DNA of 64,000 bases from contig DAOTCE010000020.1 in the NCBI GenBank assembly GCA_035452965.1, positions 22,836-86,835 of the forward strand, read 5' to 3'. Shown here one piece after another: positions 1 through 13,300 of this stretch (positions are counted from its first letter, which is position 1; every line of letters starts with the position of its first letter). This DNA is from Candidatus Paceibacterota bacterium. GTDB taxonomy: Bacteria > Verrucomicrobiota > Verrucomicrobiia > Limisphaerales > UBA8199. The notes beneath the pieces were generated by a model. It worked only from the letters and a program-made list of their open reading frames with translations, did no database searches and was not told where the DNA came from. Made by a program: the position numbers and the translations under genes.

Positions 1-3000
1 GACGGCGCTCAAGGCAAGATCGGCGCCCTGGTTGGTGCTGACAAGGTTGAGGGTGCTGAGGGCGAGGCTCCAACCGTTGGAGATGGCGCCGGAATCGCCC
101 ACGGTGTCATCGTACACATAGAGCGACCAGAGGCCGTTGGGATTGGCGCCGCTCAACGCCGAGAGATTCGCCTGGTATGGCCCTGCCGGCGCATTGGTCG
201 GCAAAGCGGTCGGGGGGGAATAGGCGGCTGGCCGCCAGGCGCCTGAAGTAATCTGGCCGGTGAGAGGCACGGGGGCGCCGGCATAGTCGTCGAACGTCAA
301 GTCAACATTTTCAACCGGCTGGTCGCCGGCATGCGACATGAAGAGCGCTTTGGCGCCTCCGGGCGCCACCAGCAAGACATTCATGTCTCCCGGGTAGCTG
401 TGAGTCAGGTTCGAGAGCGTGACCGTCACCCGGCCGAGGGCGCCCTCAAAGCCGGAGACGTTGATGGCTGCCGGATATGGCGTGGCCGGGCCAAGCTGCG
501 TGGGGTAAACAGACAGGTCGGGAATGAGAATGACGTTGGTCTTGGCGAAGACCCGGGTCGTGGGCAATATGAAACTGAAACTCACCGGGGCGTAGTTCAC
601 CGCGCCGTCACGGAGTTCAAGCACAGCGGTTATGGTCTGCCCATTGGTGCCATTGGCCTTGAAGGAGAATGACCGGCCCACCGGCACCCCGCTGGGAGCC
701 AGCAGCCCATAGTTCTGCGGGTTATTCGGCGCGACCGGGGCGACGCCGTTGGTCGCCAGCAAGGTCCCCACCAGGTTCAGCGTGCTCACGTTGCCCACAT
801 TGCGCAGGCGCAGGATCAAGGTGTTCGTCTCACCAACGTCAATCGCGCCGTTAACCGGTCCGCTCTCCAAGGTCAAGGTGGCTTCCGCCGCAATAACACT
901 GACATGCGGCGCGGACACTGTCGTGGTTGCGGACGCCGTGTTGTTAGCCGGGTGAGGATCCGGCTGGGTGGCAGCAACGCTGGCGGTGGTGGTGAAAACG
1001 CCGTTGGTGGCCGTGACCGCGGTGACAGTGATGTCAGCATGCTCCCCTTTGGCGAGGTTGGTAATGCTGCAGATAACGGTGTTGCTGGAGACCGCGATGG
1101 TTCCATGCGTAGTGCCGGTCGCAACCACGCTGAAGGTGGACGGCAGGGTCTGGTTGACGACAACGCTGGTCGCGGTGCTGGGGCCCACGTTCGTCACGCC
1201 CACGACGTAGAGAACGTTGCTCCCGGCGACTACCGGGTTCGGGAAACCGGTAAGGCTGATTGCGAGGCCGGCGGCGGGGCCGACGGTAGTGCTGACCGAA
1301 GCGGTGTTATTGGCCGCGATGGGGTCAAACTGGCCGCTGCCCGCGGTGGCGGTGGCGGTGATCAACCCTTCGGCGCTGGGGATCACTGTAATGGTAGCAT
1401 TGGCTGAGGCGCCCATGACAAACGTGTTGGTCAGGCTCCAAAGAACCACATTGCCGAGAACGCTGGCGGTGCCACGAGAGGTCGTCACCGACTGTATCCG
1501 GGCGCTCACCGGCAACGCGTTGGTCACGGTAATGGGCGAGGTGGGACTGGCAAAGGCGGGACTGGGCCCGTTATTGGCCAACGACACCGTGTAAGTCAGC
1601 GTCCCATCTACCAGAACCGGGTTGGGCACCGCGGCAATCGCGACGGAGAGGTCCGCCGTGGCGGGCGTGACCTGGGTCCTTACGGTGGTGGAATTATTGC
1701 CCAGGTTGAAGTCGGGCTGCTCGGACACAACGGAAGCCGTCGAATACGCGGGGTAATTGGTTCCCAAATCGCCCGGTTGCACGACCACGAACAAGCTGGC
1801 CCCCGCCCGCGGGAGCATCGGCCCCAGACTGAACGTAACCACACCCCCTTGCTGCGAATAGGTGCCCTGCGGCGTCGTGGCGGAGATAAAGGTCGCGTTG
1901 GGGGGAAGCAGGTGCGTGACGGTGACGCTGGCGGTGGTGCTGGGGCCAAGATTGGTCACCGCGATATTGTAAGTCAGGTTGTCGCCGGCAATGACCGTGG
2001 TGGGTTGCCCGGTCATGTCGAGGGCCATATCCGCCCCGGGGCACTGACCGCCGCCATCCGCGCAAAGGGTTGGTGTTAGAGACAGGGACCAGCATTGAAT
2101 CACACCGAGGTTGAACGAGCCCGAGTCGGTGGCACGCAGCTGCCAAACGCCGTTCACGTTGGTGCCGGACTTGCCGGCGAACACGGACAGCGGTTTGCTG
2201 GGTTTGTACGAGCCGACAAACGGCGCGACGCCGGAGCTGATGGGAGTCAGTGCCGCATCGTCGAACATCGTTCTTTGCGGGTCCGCGCAGGTCAGGCCGT
2301 AATTCTGGCCGGTAAAGCCGTTGTTCGCCGTGAGCGTGCAAACGGTGCCGTCCGGGGCGATGAGGTCGAGGGTCAGGAAGTAATCTATGTCCGCGGAGAC
2401 AAAGAGGGACACCGTCACTTTATTGACGGCGAAGTTGATATTCGAGACGACGACGGCTGAATTAGTAAAGCCAGGGGCGGGAATCGCGACTGGGGAGTTA
2501 TTATCGAACCGAAGCGGCGTTCCGGGCACGCCAGTCGGGAGGCTGAATTCCAGGATGCTCACTCCCTGGTCAGAGCGGACCAGGAGAGACATCTCAATCG
2601 GGGTGCCGCAGATAAATGAAGGCACGGTGCTGATCCTGAACGGCACCAGGTTTGTGCCCAGGCCGCTGATGGGGATATTGGCATAGGCCGAGTTCGGCTG
2701 GGCAATGGCCACCCCGGGGGTGGTAGTGGACAGCGTCGCGCTGATGCCGGTGACGTTCGTGCTGCCCACGTTATTCAAGATCAAAGACAGGTTGTTGCAC
2801 TCGTTGAACTCGATGATGCCGTTGCCGTTGCCGCCGCTCAGGTAATTGGTATGGAGCACCAGCGGATTCTTGGGCAGGAGAGTGGGGAACGCGCGGAACA
2901 GGTTGAGGCGGCCGCCTGACACGCAAAGCCCGGGCACCACCGGATCAACGGTGGAGAGCAGGGCGTCTTTAATCTCGGCGACCGTGAGGGTGGGGTTGGC

Positions 3001-4272
3001 GGCCAACAACAGGGCGCAAGCGCCCGAGACGTGTGGCGTGGCCATTGAAGTGCCGCTCATGTACTGATAGCCGCCGCCGGGCCTACAGCTCAGGATGTCG
3101 CTGCCAGGCGCGGCCAGATCCACTGAGATCAACCCAAAGCAGGAGAAGTCTGAACGGAGGTCGTTGTGGTCAGTGGACATCACGGCGACAATGTTGGAGG
3201 AAGTGTAGCTGGAGGGATAGTGGGGGATGATATCGTTGTCGGTCCCGGAGTTGCCTGCCGCCGCCGTGAAAACGATGTTGGCGGCGCCGGCCGCATCAAT
3301 GGCGTCTTTGAGGGCCTGGCTGTAGGCGCCGCCGCCCCAGGAGTTGTTCATCACCCTCGCGCCCATCTGCGTAGCGTATTGAACGGACGAGATGCCATCG
3401 GCGGTGGAGCCGCCAAACGGCCCCAGGAACCGGACCGGCATGATCTGCACCTGCCAGCAGACGCCGACAACGCCGAGCGTATTGTTGCCCTCGCCGCCAA
3501 TGGTGCCAGCGCAGTGGGTACCGTGCTCGTCTTCGTCCATCGGATCGCCATCGTTGGCGTAGAAGTCGTAGCCATGGACGTCGTCCACGTAACCATTGCC
3601 ATCATTGTCCAGGCCGTCGCCGGGAGTCTCACCCAGATTAGTCCAGATGTTGTTCGTCAAGTCGGGGTGGGTGTAGTCCACGCCGGTGTCAATCACGGCG
3701 ACGAGGATCTGCCGGCTGCCGGTCGTGACATCCCAGGCCTCCGAGGCGCGAATGTCGGCGCCAGGGGTGCCGCCCGTCTGACCCGTGTTGAGCATGCCCC
3801 ACAGTTCGTTGAAGCGGGGATCATTGGGAAAGGTGGCGTCGGCTTCCACCCAATAATCCGGCTCGGCATACAGGACGCCTGGATTGGCATTGTAGGACAG
3901 CAGGGCCTGCTCGACGGTCTGGCCGGCGGGCAACGCTATCAGGCACAAATTTGGAACAAGGCCGTATTCACGAACGATCTGGGCTCCGCCCAGGGTGCTC
4001 AAAATCTGCGCGCGCTGAGCCGACTCAACTCCAGAGGCGAACCGCACCAGCAGTTGGTTCGGGGTGAAATCCTGCCCGGGTGCAAGCTGGGTAAAGTCAC
4101 GACCGGCGGGGGGCAGACCAACGCCGGCAGCCGCGACCTTGAGAATGGAGTGATTGACCTGGCCGGCGGCGGCCTGAATGGCGAGGGCGGCGAAGAGCAG
4201 GCCGGCGGATACGAAGCGGGCACAGCGCGGGAGGCCCCCCGCGCTGAAGAACAGGTTAACGAAGGTCTTCAT
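1..4272 (-). CDS. Secreted subtilisin-like (S8) serine protease with P-domain and DUF11 repeats, C-terminus cut by window edge
   Basis: The frame is open for 1424 codons from an ATG at 4272 to the left edge without a stop, so the C-terminus is missing. The N-terminus is a signal peptide (MKTFVNLFF..., hydrophobic to about residue 35), then a propeptide-like stretch, then an S8 catalytic domain. The triad is visible: Asp195 in AVIDTGVDYTHPDL, His250 in HGTHCAGTI and Ser409 in GTSMATPHVSGA. After it come a first CARDB-like plus proprotein-convertase P-like domain (about 480-740), three DUF11-type repeats (about 745-1120) and a second CARDB/P-domain-like module up to the edge. It is probably a secreted or surface protease. 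An in-frame ATG at 4290 is an alternative start; neither has a clear ribosome site. It follows the 3209-residue gene by 20-40 bases on the same strand, so co-transcription is likely. Confidence 0.9.
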   Translation of the reverse strand, partial: MKTFVNLFFSAGGLPRCARFVSAGLLFAALAIQAAAGQVNHSILKVAAAGVGLPPAGRDFTQLAPGQDFTPNQLLVRFASGVESAQRAQILSTLGGAQIVREYGLVPNLCLIALPAGQTVEQALLSYNANPGVLYAEPDYWVEADATFPNDPRFNELWGMLNTGQTGGTPGADIRASEAWDVTTGSRQILVAVIDTGVDYTHPDLTNNIWTNLGETPGDGLDNDGNGYVDDVHGYDFYANDGDPMDEDEHGTHCAGTIGGEGNNTLGVVGVCWQVQIMPVRFLGPFGGSTADGISSVQYATQMGARVMNNSWGGGAYSQALKDAIDAAGAANIVFTAAAGNSGTDNDIIPHYPSSYTSSNIVAVMSTDHNDLRSDFSCFGLISVDLAAPGSDILSCRPGGGYQYMSGTSMATPHVSGACALLLAANPTLTVAEIKDALLSTVDPVVPGLCVSGGRLNLFRAFPTLLPKNPLVLHTNYLSGGNGNGIIEFNECNNLSLILNNVGSTNVTGISATLSTTTPGVAIAQPNSAYANIPISGLGTNLVPFRISTVPSFICGTPIEMSLLVRSDQGVSILEFSLPTGVPGTPLRFDNNSPVAIPAPGFTNSAVVVSNINFAVNKVTVSLFVSADIDYFLTLDLIAPDGTVCTLTANNGFTGQNYGLTCADPQRTMFDDAALTPISSGVAPFVGSYKPSKPLSVFAGKSGTNVNGVWQLRATDSGSFNLGVIQCWSLSLTPTLCADGGGQCPGADMALDMTGQPTTVIAGDNLTYNIAVTNLGPSTTASVTVTHLLPPNATFISATTPQGTYSQQGGVVTFSLGPMLPRAGASLFVVVQPGDLGTNYPAYSTASVVSEQPDFNLGNNSTTVRTQVTPATADLSVAIAAVPNPVLVDGTLTYTVSLANNGPSPAFASPTSPITVTNALPVSARIQSVTTSRGTASVLGNVVLWSLTNTFVMGASANATITVIPSAEGLITATATAGSGQFDPIAANNTASVSTTVGPAAGLAISLTGFPNPVVAGSNVLYVVGVTNVGPSTATSVVVNQTLPSTFSVVATGTTHGTIAVSSNTVICSITNLAKGEHADITVTAVTATNGVFTTTASVAATQPDPHPANNTASATTTVSAPHVSVIAAEATLTLESGPVNGAIDVGETNTLILRLRNVGNVSTLNLVGTLLATNGVAPVAPNNPQNYGLLAPSGVPVGRSFSFKANGTNGQTITAVLELRDGAVNYAPVSFSFILPTTRVFAKTNVILIPDLSVYPTQLGPATPYPAAINVSGFEGALGRVTVTLSNLTHSYPGDMNVLLVAPGGAKALFMSHAGDQPVENVDLTFDDYAGAPVPLTGQITSGAWRPAAYSPPTALPTNAPAGPYQANLSALSGANPNGLWSLYVYDDTVGDSGAISNGWSLALSTLNLVSTNQGADLALSAV

Positions 4273-4312
4273 GTGGGGAATAAGTCGCATAGGACAAATA
4301 GGTGACTCAGAG

Positions 4313-7300
4313 TTACTGCGCGCCGAGGCGGAACATTCTGGACCCGCTGCCGATGGGCAGGGTGACTGTGTTGAGCCCGTCCACGATCACTGGCGCCGGG
4401 CCGTCAACCCGAGTCCAAACCACCGGCGGGGTCAAGGTGGCCGTGCTTTCCAGGCCGAGATTCCACAGGTTCGCCGGCCAGGCGATGATCACGTTGGCAC
4501 CCGCGTGTGAGACGTTAAGCGGCAGCGGTGTCGGCGTCGAAGTCCAGTTGAGCCGGAAGAACCGGTTGCCGGGGCCGATGGGCACGACGACCGTGATCTG
4601 CCCGTCGACCAAAGCTTGCTGCGCATCGGTCACCGGCAGCCAGACGGCGGGCGGCCTCAAGTCAGTCGTGCTTTCCAGGAAGTAACCCGCGTAAGCCGGC
4701 CAGGAGATCGCCAGCCCGCCGCTGACGCGCGTGAAGGTAAGGTCCAGAGGCGCAGCTTGAACGATAGTCTTGACGGCCGCCGCGTTGTTCGCCTTGAGAG
4801 GATCAATGATATCGGAGCGACAAGAGGCGGCGTCGGTGATGGTGCCCACCGCCAACGGTCTGACGGTAATTGTGAAGCTGGCCTTCGCGCCATTGGTCAA
4901 GTTCCCCAGGTTTGCATAGGTGACGACGAGCTGGCCTGACTCCGTGTAGCTGGTGGTGCTGCCCGGCGAGGCGGAGACAAAGGACACCGAGGACGGCAGC
5001 GTGTTGGAGACGGCCACGCCGGTAGCGGTCGCCGGGCCACGATTTGAGACAGTGAACGTGTAAGTCAGTTCGCTGCCCAGCAGCACCGGATTGGGCGAGT
5101 CCGCGAGAGTGAGAAGCAGATCGGCGGTGGGGGCGGCGACGAGAATATTGGTCGAAGCCGTATTGTTGTCCGGATTCACGTCGGAGGTGCTGGTCGTCAA
5201 CGCTGCCGCGATCGTAAACGCGCCGGTATTGGTGGGCTGGAGGGTGATGGCGTTGGCAGCCCAGTCATTCGCAGCGTTGGTTCCAAGCCACGCGGTTGTC
5301 CAGGTCACCACGCCCGCGCCGTAGGTCGTGCTGCCGGGCCGCGAACTCGTCACGTAAGCCATCCCGGCGGGCACGGGGAGAGTCACAACGACGTTCGAGG
5401 CGTGCCAGGGACCGTAATTAGTCAGGCTGAGCGTGAAGGTCAGGTTGCTGGTCACGACGTAGGGAGGCTTGGGATCTGAGACCGTCATGGCAAGGCCAAC
5501 GTCGGCGGCGGGCGAGACCGCCCCGGAGGTGACCAGGCTGAGGGACCAGCCATTGGAGATGGCGCCGTGGTTGCCCAGCGCGTCGTCAATCACATAGAGC
5601 GACCAGTCGCCATTAGGATCCCGGCCGTTAAAGGCGGACAGATTGGTGCTGTAGGGCGCGGGCGGGGTGAGTGCCGGCGGGAAGGGCGGGGTCGCCATGG
5701 CGTAGGAGGTCGGCCGATTAGTGCCGGAGACCAGCGCGCTGAAGCGCGGCAAACTGGCGGCCGTATCGTCAAACGTCAGGTTCACATTATTGACGGTGAA
5801 ACTGCTGCCGCACTTGGCCATCAAATATGACTTCTGGCCGGTGGGCGACACGAGCAGAACGTCAACGTCATTGGGCCAGGTGTGACTCAGATTTGACAGT
5901 GTCACCGTGGCTTTGGTCACCAACCCGGCCAGGCCGGCGACATTGATGGTCGAAGGATAAGGAGTGGCGTTCGTATTATCGTTGATAATAATGGCCGCCG
6001 AGTTGGCGAAGCGGGTCGCTCCCTGGCCCAGCGTAAAGTTGAACACGACTTGACCGAGATTGTTGGTTGCGCCCGGGGGCCGGTCTTCAAGCTGGAAGGT
6101 GGCGCCAATAGTCTGGCCGTTCGTGCCAATCGCGGTGAAGGTAAACGGCTTCCACGCCGAGGGTCCGTGCGTCACCAGCACGCCGTAGCTGTTGGTGGCG
6201 GGCGTGTTGGTCAGGTTCGCCCTGGGGTTAGCCACCCCGTTCGTGGCCAGGAGTTCGGCGACCAGGTTCACGGTGTTGGTGCCGAGCCTGTTCCGCAAGG
6301 CAAAGCGCACGGTCACCGTCTCGCCCGGGTCAATCGTCCCGTTAATCGGGCCGCTCTCCGCGACGAGGGCCGAGCCGGCATTGACGATCAGGCTGCCATC
6401 CGTCTCCAGGACTGTGAGCGTGGCGGCGCTGGGATTGACGAAGACGGCATTGCCGACCAGGTTGGAGAGAAGCAACGAGACCGTGGTTTCGCCCTGCAGT
6501 ATGCCATCGTCTTTGACCGGCACCGTGAAGGTCTTGAGCGTTTCGCCAGGGTTGAAGGTAAGGGTGCCACTGACATTGGAATAGTTAATTCCGGGAATGG
6601 CCGTCAGGTTGGTGGTGCCGAAGTCCACGCGCACAATGCTGTTGGTGAAGTTGCTGCGCACAACGGCGATGGTGGCGGACCCGGCGTTTTCGTTCACCCG
6701 GTAGTCGGCGCTGGAGAAACTCACCGCGGAGACATTGTCGGTGATGGTGACCGTGGCGGTGCTGGGAGCAAGCAATTGGGCGCCGCCGCCAGGGTTGAAC
6801 AGCCGGATGCTGAATGTCTGATCCCCTTCGGGCAGCCGGTTGTTGAGGATCGGCACCAGAAACGACTGGACGGGAACGTTGTTGCTGAAAGTCAACAGGC
6901 CGCTCGTGAAGCCGTAATCCATCCCAGCAACCGCGGTGTCGTTGGCGTTGGTCACCGTCGAGTAGTTGACGGAAACGGTCCCGGTGTTCGCGTTGGAGCG
7001 GATGACGGTAACGAGCAGGTTGGTGCCGCTCTTGAGCACGCCGTAACTGGCATTGGTCACGACCGAAGCGTCGGGGTTGGTGATGACAATGCGATTGGTG
7101 GTGCCGAAAGTGAACCCGGTGTCGGTATCCAGCACGTTCACCACCGTCGAGCTAAAGTTAAACAGTTGAACGGGCACGGCGGGATTGGAAACATTCGTGG
7201 GGCTGAAAAGGTTCATCACGAACTGCGCGTCCCCGGTCACCTTGGGATCGCGCAAGACCTGGATAATGATAGCCTTGGCCGTCTCGCCGGGGTTGAAGGT

Positions 7301-10300
7301 AAGCATGCCGTTGGTGACGCCGACATAGTTGATGCCCGCGCTGGCCGTCAGGTTGGTGGTGGCATAGCGGACTGTCGTGGTCAAGTTGGTGCCATTCTGG
7401 CGAAACACGGAAAGGGACAATGTGCCGGCGGTCTCCGACACGGCATAAATTGGCGCGGCGAAACTGATTCCCACGTCGTCATCCACAATTGCCACCGGGA
7501 CGGTTGTCGGTCCGGTGAAAGTGGCCCCGCCACCCGCATTAGTCAGGACCACGAAAAACAACTGGTCCCCCTGGACAATGGGCTCGTCAATGATCGGCAC
7601 CATGATTGTCTTGCTGGTTTCACCGTCGGCGAAAATCAGGGCGCCGTTCGTGGCGACGTACTTTACACCGGCCGCTGCCGTCCCATCCCGGGTGAAGTAA
7701 TCCGCCGTAACCGTTCCTGTGACGCCGTTGGTGCGGAAAACAACCAGGCGGGCGTTAAGGCCCTTCTCACTAACCACGTAGCTGGGCGCGCTGAACGCGA
7801 GCGTGCCACTGGCGGTGCTGGTCTCGCGGATTGTCAGGGTGGCGGCTGCGGGCGTGGACAGCAGGGTGTTGCTCGGATTGGCCAGCGCCATTGTCACCGT
7901 CTGATCGCCCAGGACCTGATCATCGTTGATGATCGGAATGAAAACGTTCTGGGATGTCTGGCCAGGGGCAAAGATAACGTTCGTTGCCACGGGGATATAG
8001 CGGACGAACGGCAGCGCAGTGCCGCCGGTCGTGGTCATGAAGTCCACCTGGGCCGCGTCAACGGTGCTGCCGAAGCGTTCAATTGTTATGGTAGCACGGC
8101 CCTCCTGGGCGTCTTTCGCGATGGAGTAGGCGGCGGAAGAAAGGCGCACGCCGCTATCCACGTTGGTGATAAAGAGCGTGGCAGAGGGTTGGTTGCCGAG
8201 GCCAGCCAGGCCGAGCGGTTGGATGTTCGTCAACCGCAGGTTCACGGCCAGGTCAGGGGTAACCTGAAAATCGTGCAGCAGCGGGATGAGCACGGTTCCA
8301 AATGTCTCCCCGGGCGGGAACGTGTTCGTGAACATGCCGCCGATATAGTTCACACCGTTAGTAGCCCCGTTGGGGAACGAACCGTTGCTCGTGGCTACGG
8401 TCACATACACGTTCGGATCGCTGGCTGTCGCACCACTGGTGCCGCCGCGCCGCCGGATCGTGACCACGGCGTTGCTGGCGGTTTCATTGGCGCCAAAGGT
8501 CGCGGAGGTGAATTCAAAGGTGCCCGGGCCGGCGACCGACCGACCGCGGATGCGGGCCAGGTAGGGCGCGCTCGCATTGTCGTAGGTTGTAAAGCCCCCA
8601 CCCAGGAGGATGGAGTCGTCCGGCTGCACCACGAGCGAAGCCACGTAGCTGTTACACCCGACGCCGAAGTTAATGGTGGGATCCACAGACCCATCCGGAT
8701 TGAGGCGTGTCAAGTGGCCGCGGGTCACGCCGTCATAACGAGTGAACTCGCCGCCCAACAGAATGCGGTTGTCCGGCTGCAGGGCAATGGCATACACCGC
8801 GCCGTCGGCCCCAACCCCCCCGCTAAAGCCGGGGTCGGAAGAGCCGTCGGCGTTGAGCCGGGCGATGCGGTTCTGGGGTTGGTCGTTGAACCGGGTAAAT
8901 AGGCCGCCCACGAGGATGCCGCCATCGAGCTGGAGGGCGAGGGTGCGCACCGAGCCGTTCGCGCCGGTGCCGGGATTATTGAAACTCTGGTCCAGGGAAC
9001 CATCGGGATTGAGCCGGGCGATGTGGTTGCGCGCCACACCGTTGATTGAGAGGAAGTCGCCCCCGATAATGATCTTGCGATCGGGCTGGACGGCGATGGC
9101 CCACACCGGCCCGGCAATACCTCCAGCACCATTGTCAGCATTGAAGTCGGGGTCCACGGCGCCATCGTCGTTGAACTGCGCCAAATAATGGCGCGACTCG
9201 CCGTTAGCCAGGGTGAAATTCCCGCCGACCAGAATCTTGCGCACGATCCGGTTCGTGTCGGTGAACGTCTCGACCACTGTGTAGGCGCTTTGGTTCAGGG
9301 CGGAGCCCGGGTCGAACTGCCAGTCGAGCGTGCCGTCCAGGTTGACGCGCGCAAAGCGGCTGCGGTTAATGCCGTCGTAGGTCGTGAAGTCGCCGGCGAT
9401 AAGGATGCGGCCATCGGACTGGAGCGCGAGGGCGCGGATCGCGTCATTGGCCCCGCCCGGCCGGGAGGCGAAGGTGAAGTCAAGCGAGCCATCCGCGTTC
9501 AGGCGGGCGAGACGATTGCGGGTAACCGAATTGGCTATCGTGAAGGCGCCGCCAGCCACAACCGCGCCGTTGGGCTGCAAAGCAACCGCATTGACAACTC
9601 CGTCGAACGCGGGACGGAAGTTGGGGTCGGCACTGCCGGGCGGCAAATTAAAGCCGCCACTGACGATGTTGAGGAGCGCCGTGGAAGGAGCAGCCAGGAC
9701 GCCGGCTGGAGTCTCATTGGTCAGTTGCAGCACGACCGCGCGGTTCGACAAATCAGTGCGATGATTGTTTATCAGCGGCACCGTAAAGACCTTGCTGACT
9801 TCGCCCGGCCCGAAGCTTAAGGAACCATTGGTCGGAAGGAAGTGAGTGCCCGCCAGGGTGTCGGGACCCGGCGTGGTGTTGAACGTGGCAGTCAAGGTGC
9901 CCGCGCTGCCACCCCGGCGCACCACGGGGACAATGGCAAAGCCGCCGCTCTCGTTTTGGGAATACGCAGGGCTGCTGAAGGATAGGAATCCAAGGTTATC
10001 AACATTCAGGATGGTCAGGCGGGCGCTGCTGAGCAGACCCAAGGCGGCGTCGTTGGTCACGCCGTTCAACACCGGCGTGGATAACTGGAGATCCACCGTC
10101 AGATCGGAAGTAATTTGGTGGTCGTGCAGCACCGGCACCATGAACGTCTTGGGGCTGCTGTCCCCGTTGGTCCAGGTCAGCAGGACATTGGTGACCGGGA
10201 GGTAATTGGCGTTGGGCACAGCCGTCGAGCCGGGGGAGTTGGTGGTGGAACAAAGAACGGTCATGGTTCCCTGGCTGCCGCCGGTGCGGGTCACGGTAAT

Positions 10301-13300
10301 GAGCGCGTGGCCTGCGTCCTCGTTGGTTGCGAATGACGCCGCGCTGAAATTCAGGCGGCCCTGAGGGAAGTCACCGTCAACAATGGTCAGCCAGGCGTTG
10401 GTGATGCCGCCCAGCGCAGTGCCGTTCATGGGGTGCTGGGCGACAATATTGGTGATCACCAGCAGCAGTGCCAGGTCCGGGGTCACCTGTCCGTCCTGCC
10501 GGATGCCGACGTTGAAGCTCCGGTTGGTAATGCCGGGATAGAACGTCAACGTGCCGCTGGCCGGGTAGTAGTTGATGTTGGAGCGAGCAAAGCCAATGCC
10601 CGGCGGCGGGGTACCCGGGAGGTCGAAGGTCCTGTATTTCAAAGTGACCGTGTCCCCGCTGCCGTTGGTGCGGATGACCATGATGGAAGCGCTGGACATC
10701 GTTTCGCTGACCGTATGGTTGGTCGTGATAAAGGTGAAGGTGCCCGGCGGGTCGAGGTTATCAATAATCAGGGACGGGGTGGAAGGCTGAGGGCCGAGCG
10801 CCGTGCCGAGCGGAACATTGGCGCCACCCAGGAAGAAAGTGTCGACCTGTGCCGGGATGCTCAGGTTGAGGTTATACGACCGATTGCCGGAGGCGCTCGT
10901 GTTATTGATGATATTCACCTGGGGCATTGGGATCCCCACAATGAAGAGGTCGGGGAACACGGTAAGGGAAGAGGGGTAATTCGTGCCCCAGATGCCATCG
11001 CTCACCATGCGCGTAATAGACCAGGTGGAGCCGAACGAGGCCTGGCCAAAGTTTATGGGATCATAGGTGTAGTCCTGACCGTAGATCGCCGCCCCGGGAC
11101 CGACCGGCAGGGGATCGGGCGAGAAGCGCGTTGACACGGTCCCCAGCGTGCCGTTGGCGCGGTTGATGGTCACCCGGAGGCGTTGGCCGTTCTTATTGGC
11201 GTTATTGATGCCGGAACCGCTGGGATAGGTGATGGTGATATTGCCGGGGCCGGTGGTGGAACCTCCGCGGAGGAGGGCCAGGTTCTCCCGGTTATCGCGC
11301 GATCGCCGGGCACCACCGCCTCCCCCCACGAGGGAGAAACTGCCCCCGATGAGGACATCGTGCACAGCCTCCCCGTTCACCATGACCTGATTCAGGCCAA
11401 GGGCGTAGACGACGTTGTGCGGATAGAGGTCGGGGTTGAACAGCGGATTGACCAGGCCCGCGAAGTGGTTGTAGGCCATGTCCAGGAAACTGGTGTCAAC
11501 CGTGCCATCGGCAAACAAACGGGCCAACCCCACGCGGCGCGTGCCGTTGAAGGCGGTGAACATGCCTCCGACGTATATCCTGGAGTCAATGGGCGAGAAG
11601 AGAACCGAATAGACAACATCGTTGGCGCTGGAGCCCGGGCTGAAGGTCGGGTCGAGGGCCCCGGTCGCCGAAAGTCGCGTCAGGCCATGGTGGCCGGCCG
11701 TGTGGAACTGGGTAAAGGCGCCCCCAACAAGGATTTTGCCGTCGGGCTGGACGAGCACCGTATAAATGGTGTCATTGGCCCCCAAGCCGGGGTCGAACGT
11801 AGTATCCAGCGAGCCATCGGTGTTGAGCCGCGCGATGCGGGAACGCAAGAAACCGCCAGCCACGGTAAAGTCTCCGCCAATGACCACCTTGCCGTCGCTC
11901 TGCGGCGCCACGGCCCAAACGGTGCCATTGAGTCCGAGGCCGCTGGTGTCAAAGGTGAGGTCCACGTTACCCTGAGCATCGAGCCGGGCAACGTGATCGC
12001 GCGGGTAGTTGTTGCAGCTGCTAAACTGCCCACCAATCACAACGCTGTCGTTGGTGCTCAGCGCCAGCGACCAGACAATGTCATCAACGCCCAGGCCCGG
12101 ATTGAAGGAAAGGTCCACGCCGCCAGACGGTGTGAGCCGCGCCACCCGGTACCGATTGACTCCGTTGACCGCGCGGAAGTCGCCGCCCATGAGAATATTG
12201 CCGTCGGCCTGCAACGCCAGCGAGGTCACCAGCCCATCGGCGCCGTTGCCCGGATCAAAGCTCTCGTCAATCGAGCCATTGACATTGACGCGCGCGATGC
12301 GGTTGCGCAGAAAGGCGTTGTAGGCAGTGAAACCGCCGCCGATCACGGCGCGCCCGTCCGGTTGGATCGCCAGGGCGAAAATGACGGCGTTGGCGCCGGG
12401 AAGGGCGTTGCTCGGCGGCTGGTTGTGCGGGTTAAAGCCCGACTCGAGGGCGCCGGCAGGTTGATCGTTCCCATCAAAGGGGATGGTCACGATACAGGTA
12501 TCCACTTCGCCCTTTTTGCAATTCTGAGCGCCCGCATCCGTCAGCTCGACTTCGAAGTCCTCGTTGAATTCAACCAGGCTGTCGTTATTGATTGGGATCA
12601 GGATTTCCTTGGGGTCAAAATCAAATGCCCCCCAACTGACCGTGCCGGAGTAAGGGCCGCCGAAATCCCACGGACCAACGCCGCGCGGAGAGCTCTCGGG
12701 TGGCTCCGGAGTGGCGTAATCCGACTCGGGCGACAAGTCGAATATATTATTACGCAGGTCCCCGAGGTTAATCAGGCTGTTAATGCCCCACCGGATATCG
12801 CAAGTTTGGCTGGGGTCGCCAGCGCCGCCGCGCGTGAATACCACATGCGCAAAGCCATCGTGCCCATGCCTGTCCCCATACACTTCCGAGAGGACTATGT
12901 GATGTTTGACTGCGAAGTTAATGATGTTGGTGGCGGCGGCAAACAAAGGAATGGGCGGCTCTTCCGGATCGCCAAAGCCACTCCTTATGTTGGTTTCGAG
13001 CATGCGGCCCACGCTCGTATCCTGACCGGACAGGATCGCCGGCGGTGCGAGCAGATTGGTGTTTTCCTGCGGGTCAAAGCGCACCGCGACGACTTGCACT
13101 CCAAAGTGGTAATTGGGATTGAAAGGCGCCGCGTTGGTGTCCTCGGGGTCGCCCGCAAAAGGGGCGTCCATAATCGGCACCTGGAACGTCTTGAGCATCT
13201 CGAAATCATCGAAGATGAGTGTCGCGTTGACTGGTTCGTAATCAACACCCTCAGTGGCCGGAGTCAAATCACCGGTGTAGTTGGTGGTCACCACGTCCAC

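Noticed and set aside
8500..12480. CRISPR-like repeats in the delta-60 region
   Set aside because: The period is about 130-160 bases and codes for delta-60 protein repeats in one frame.
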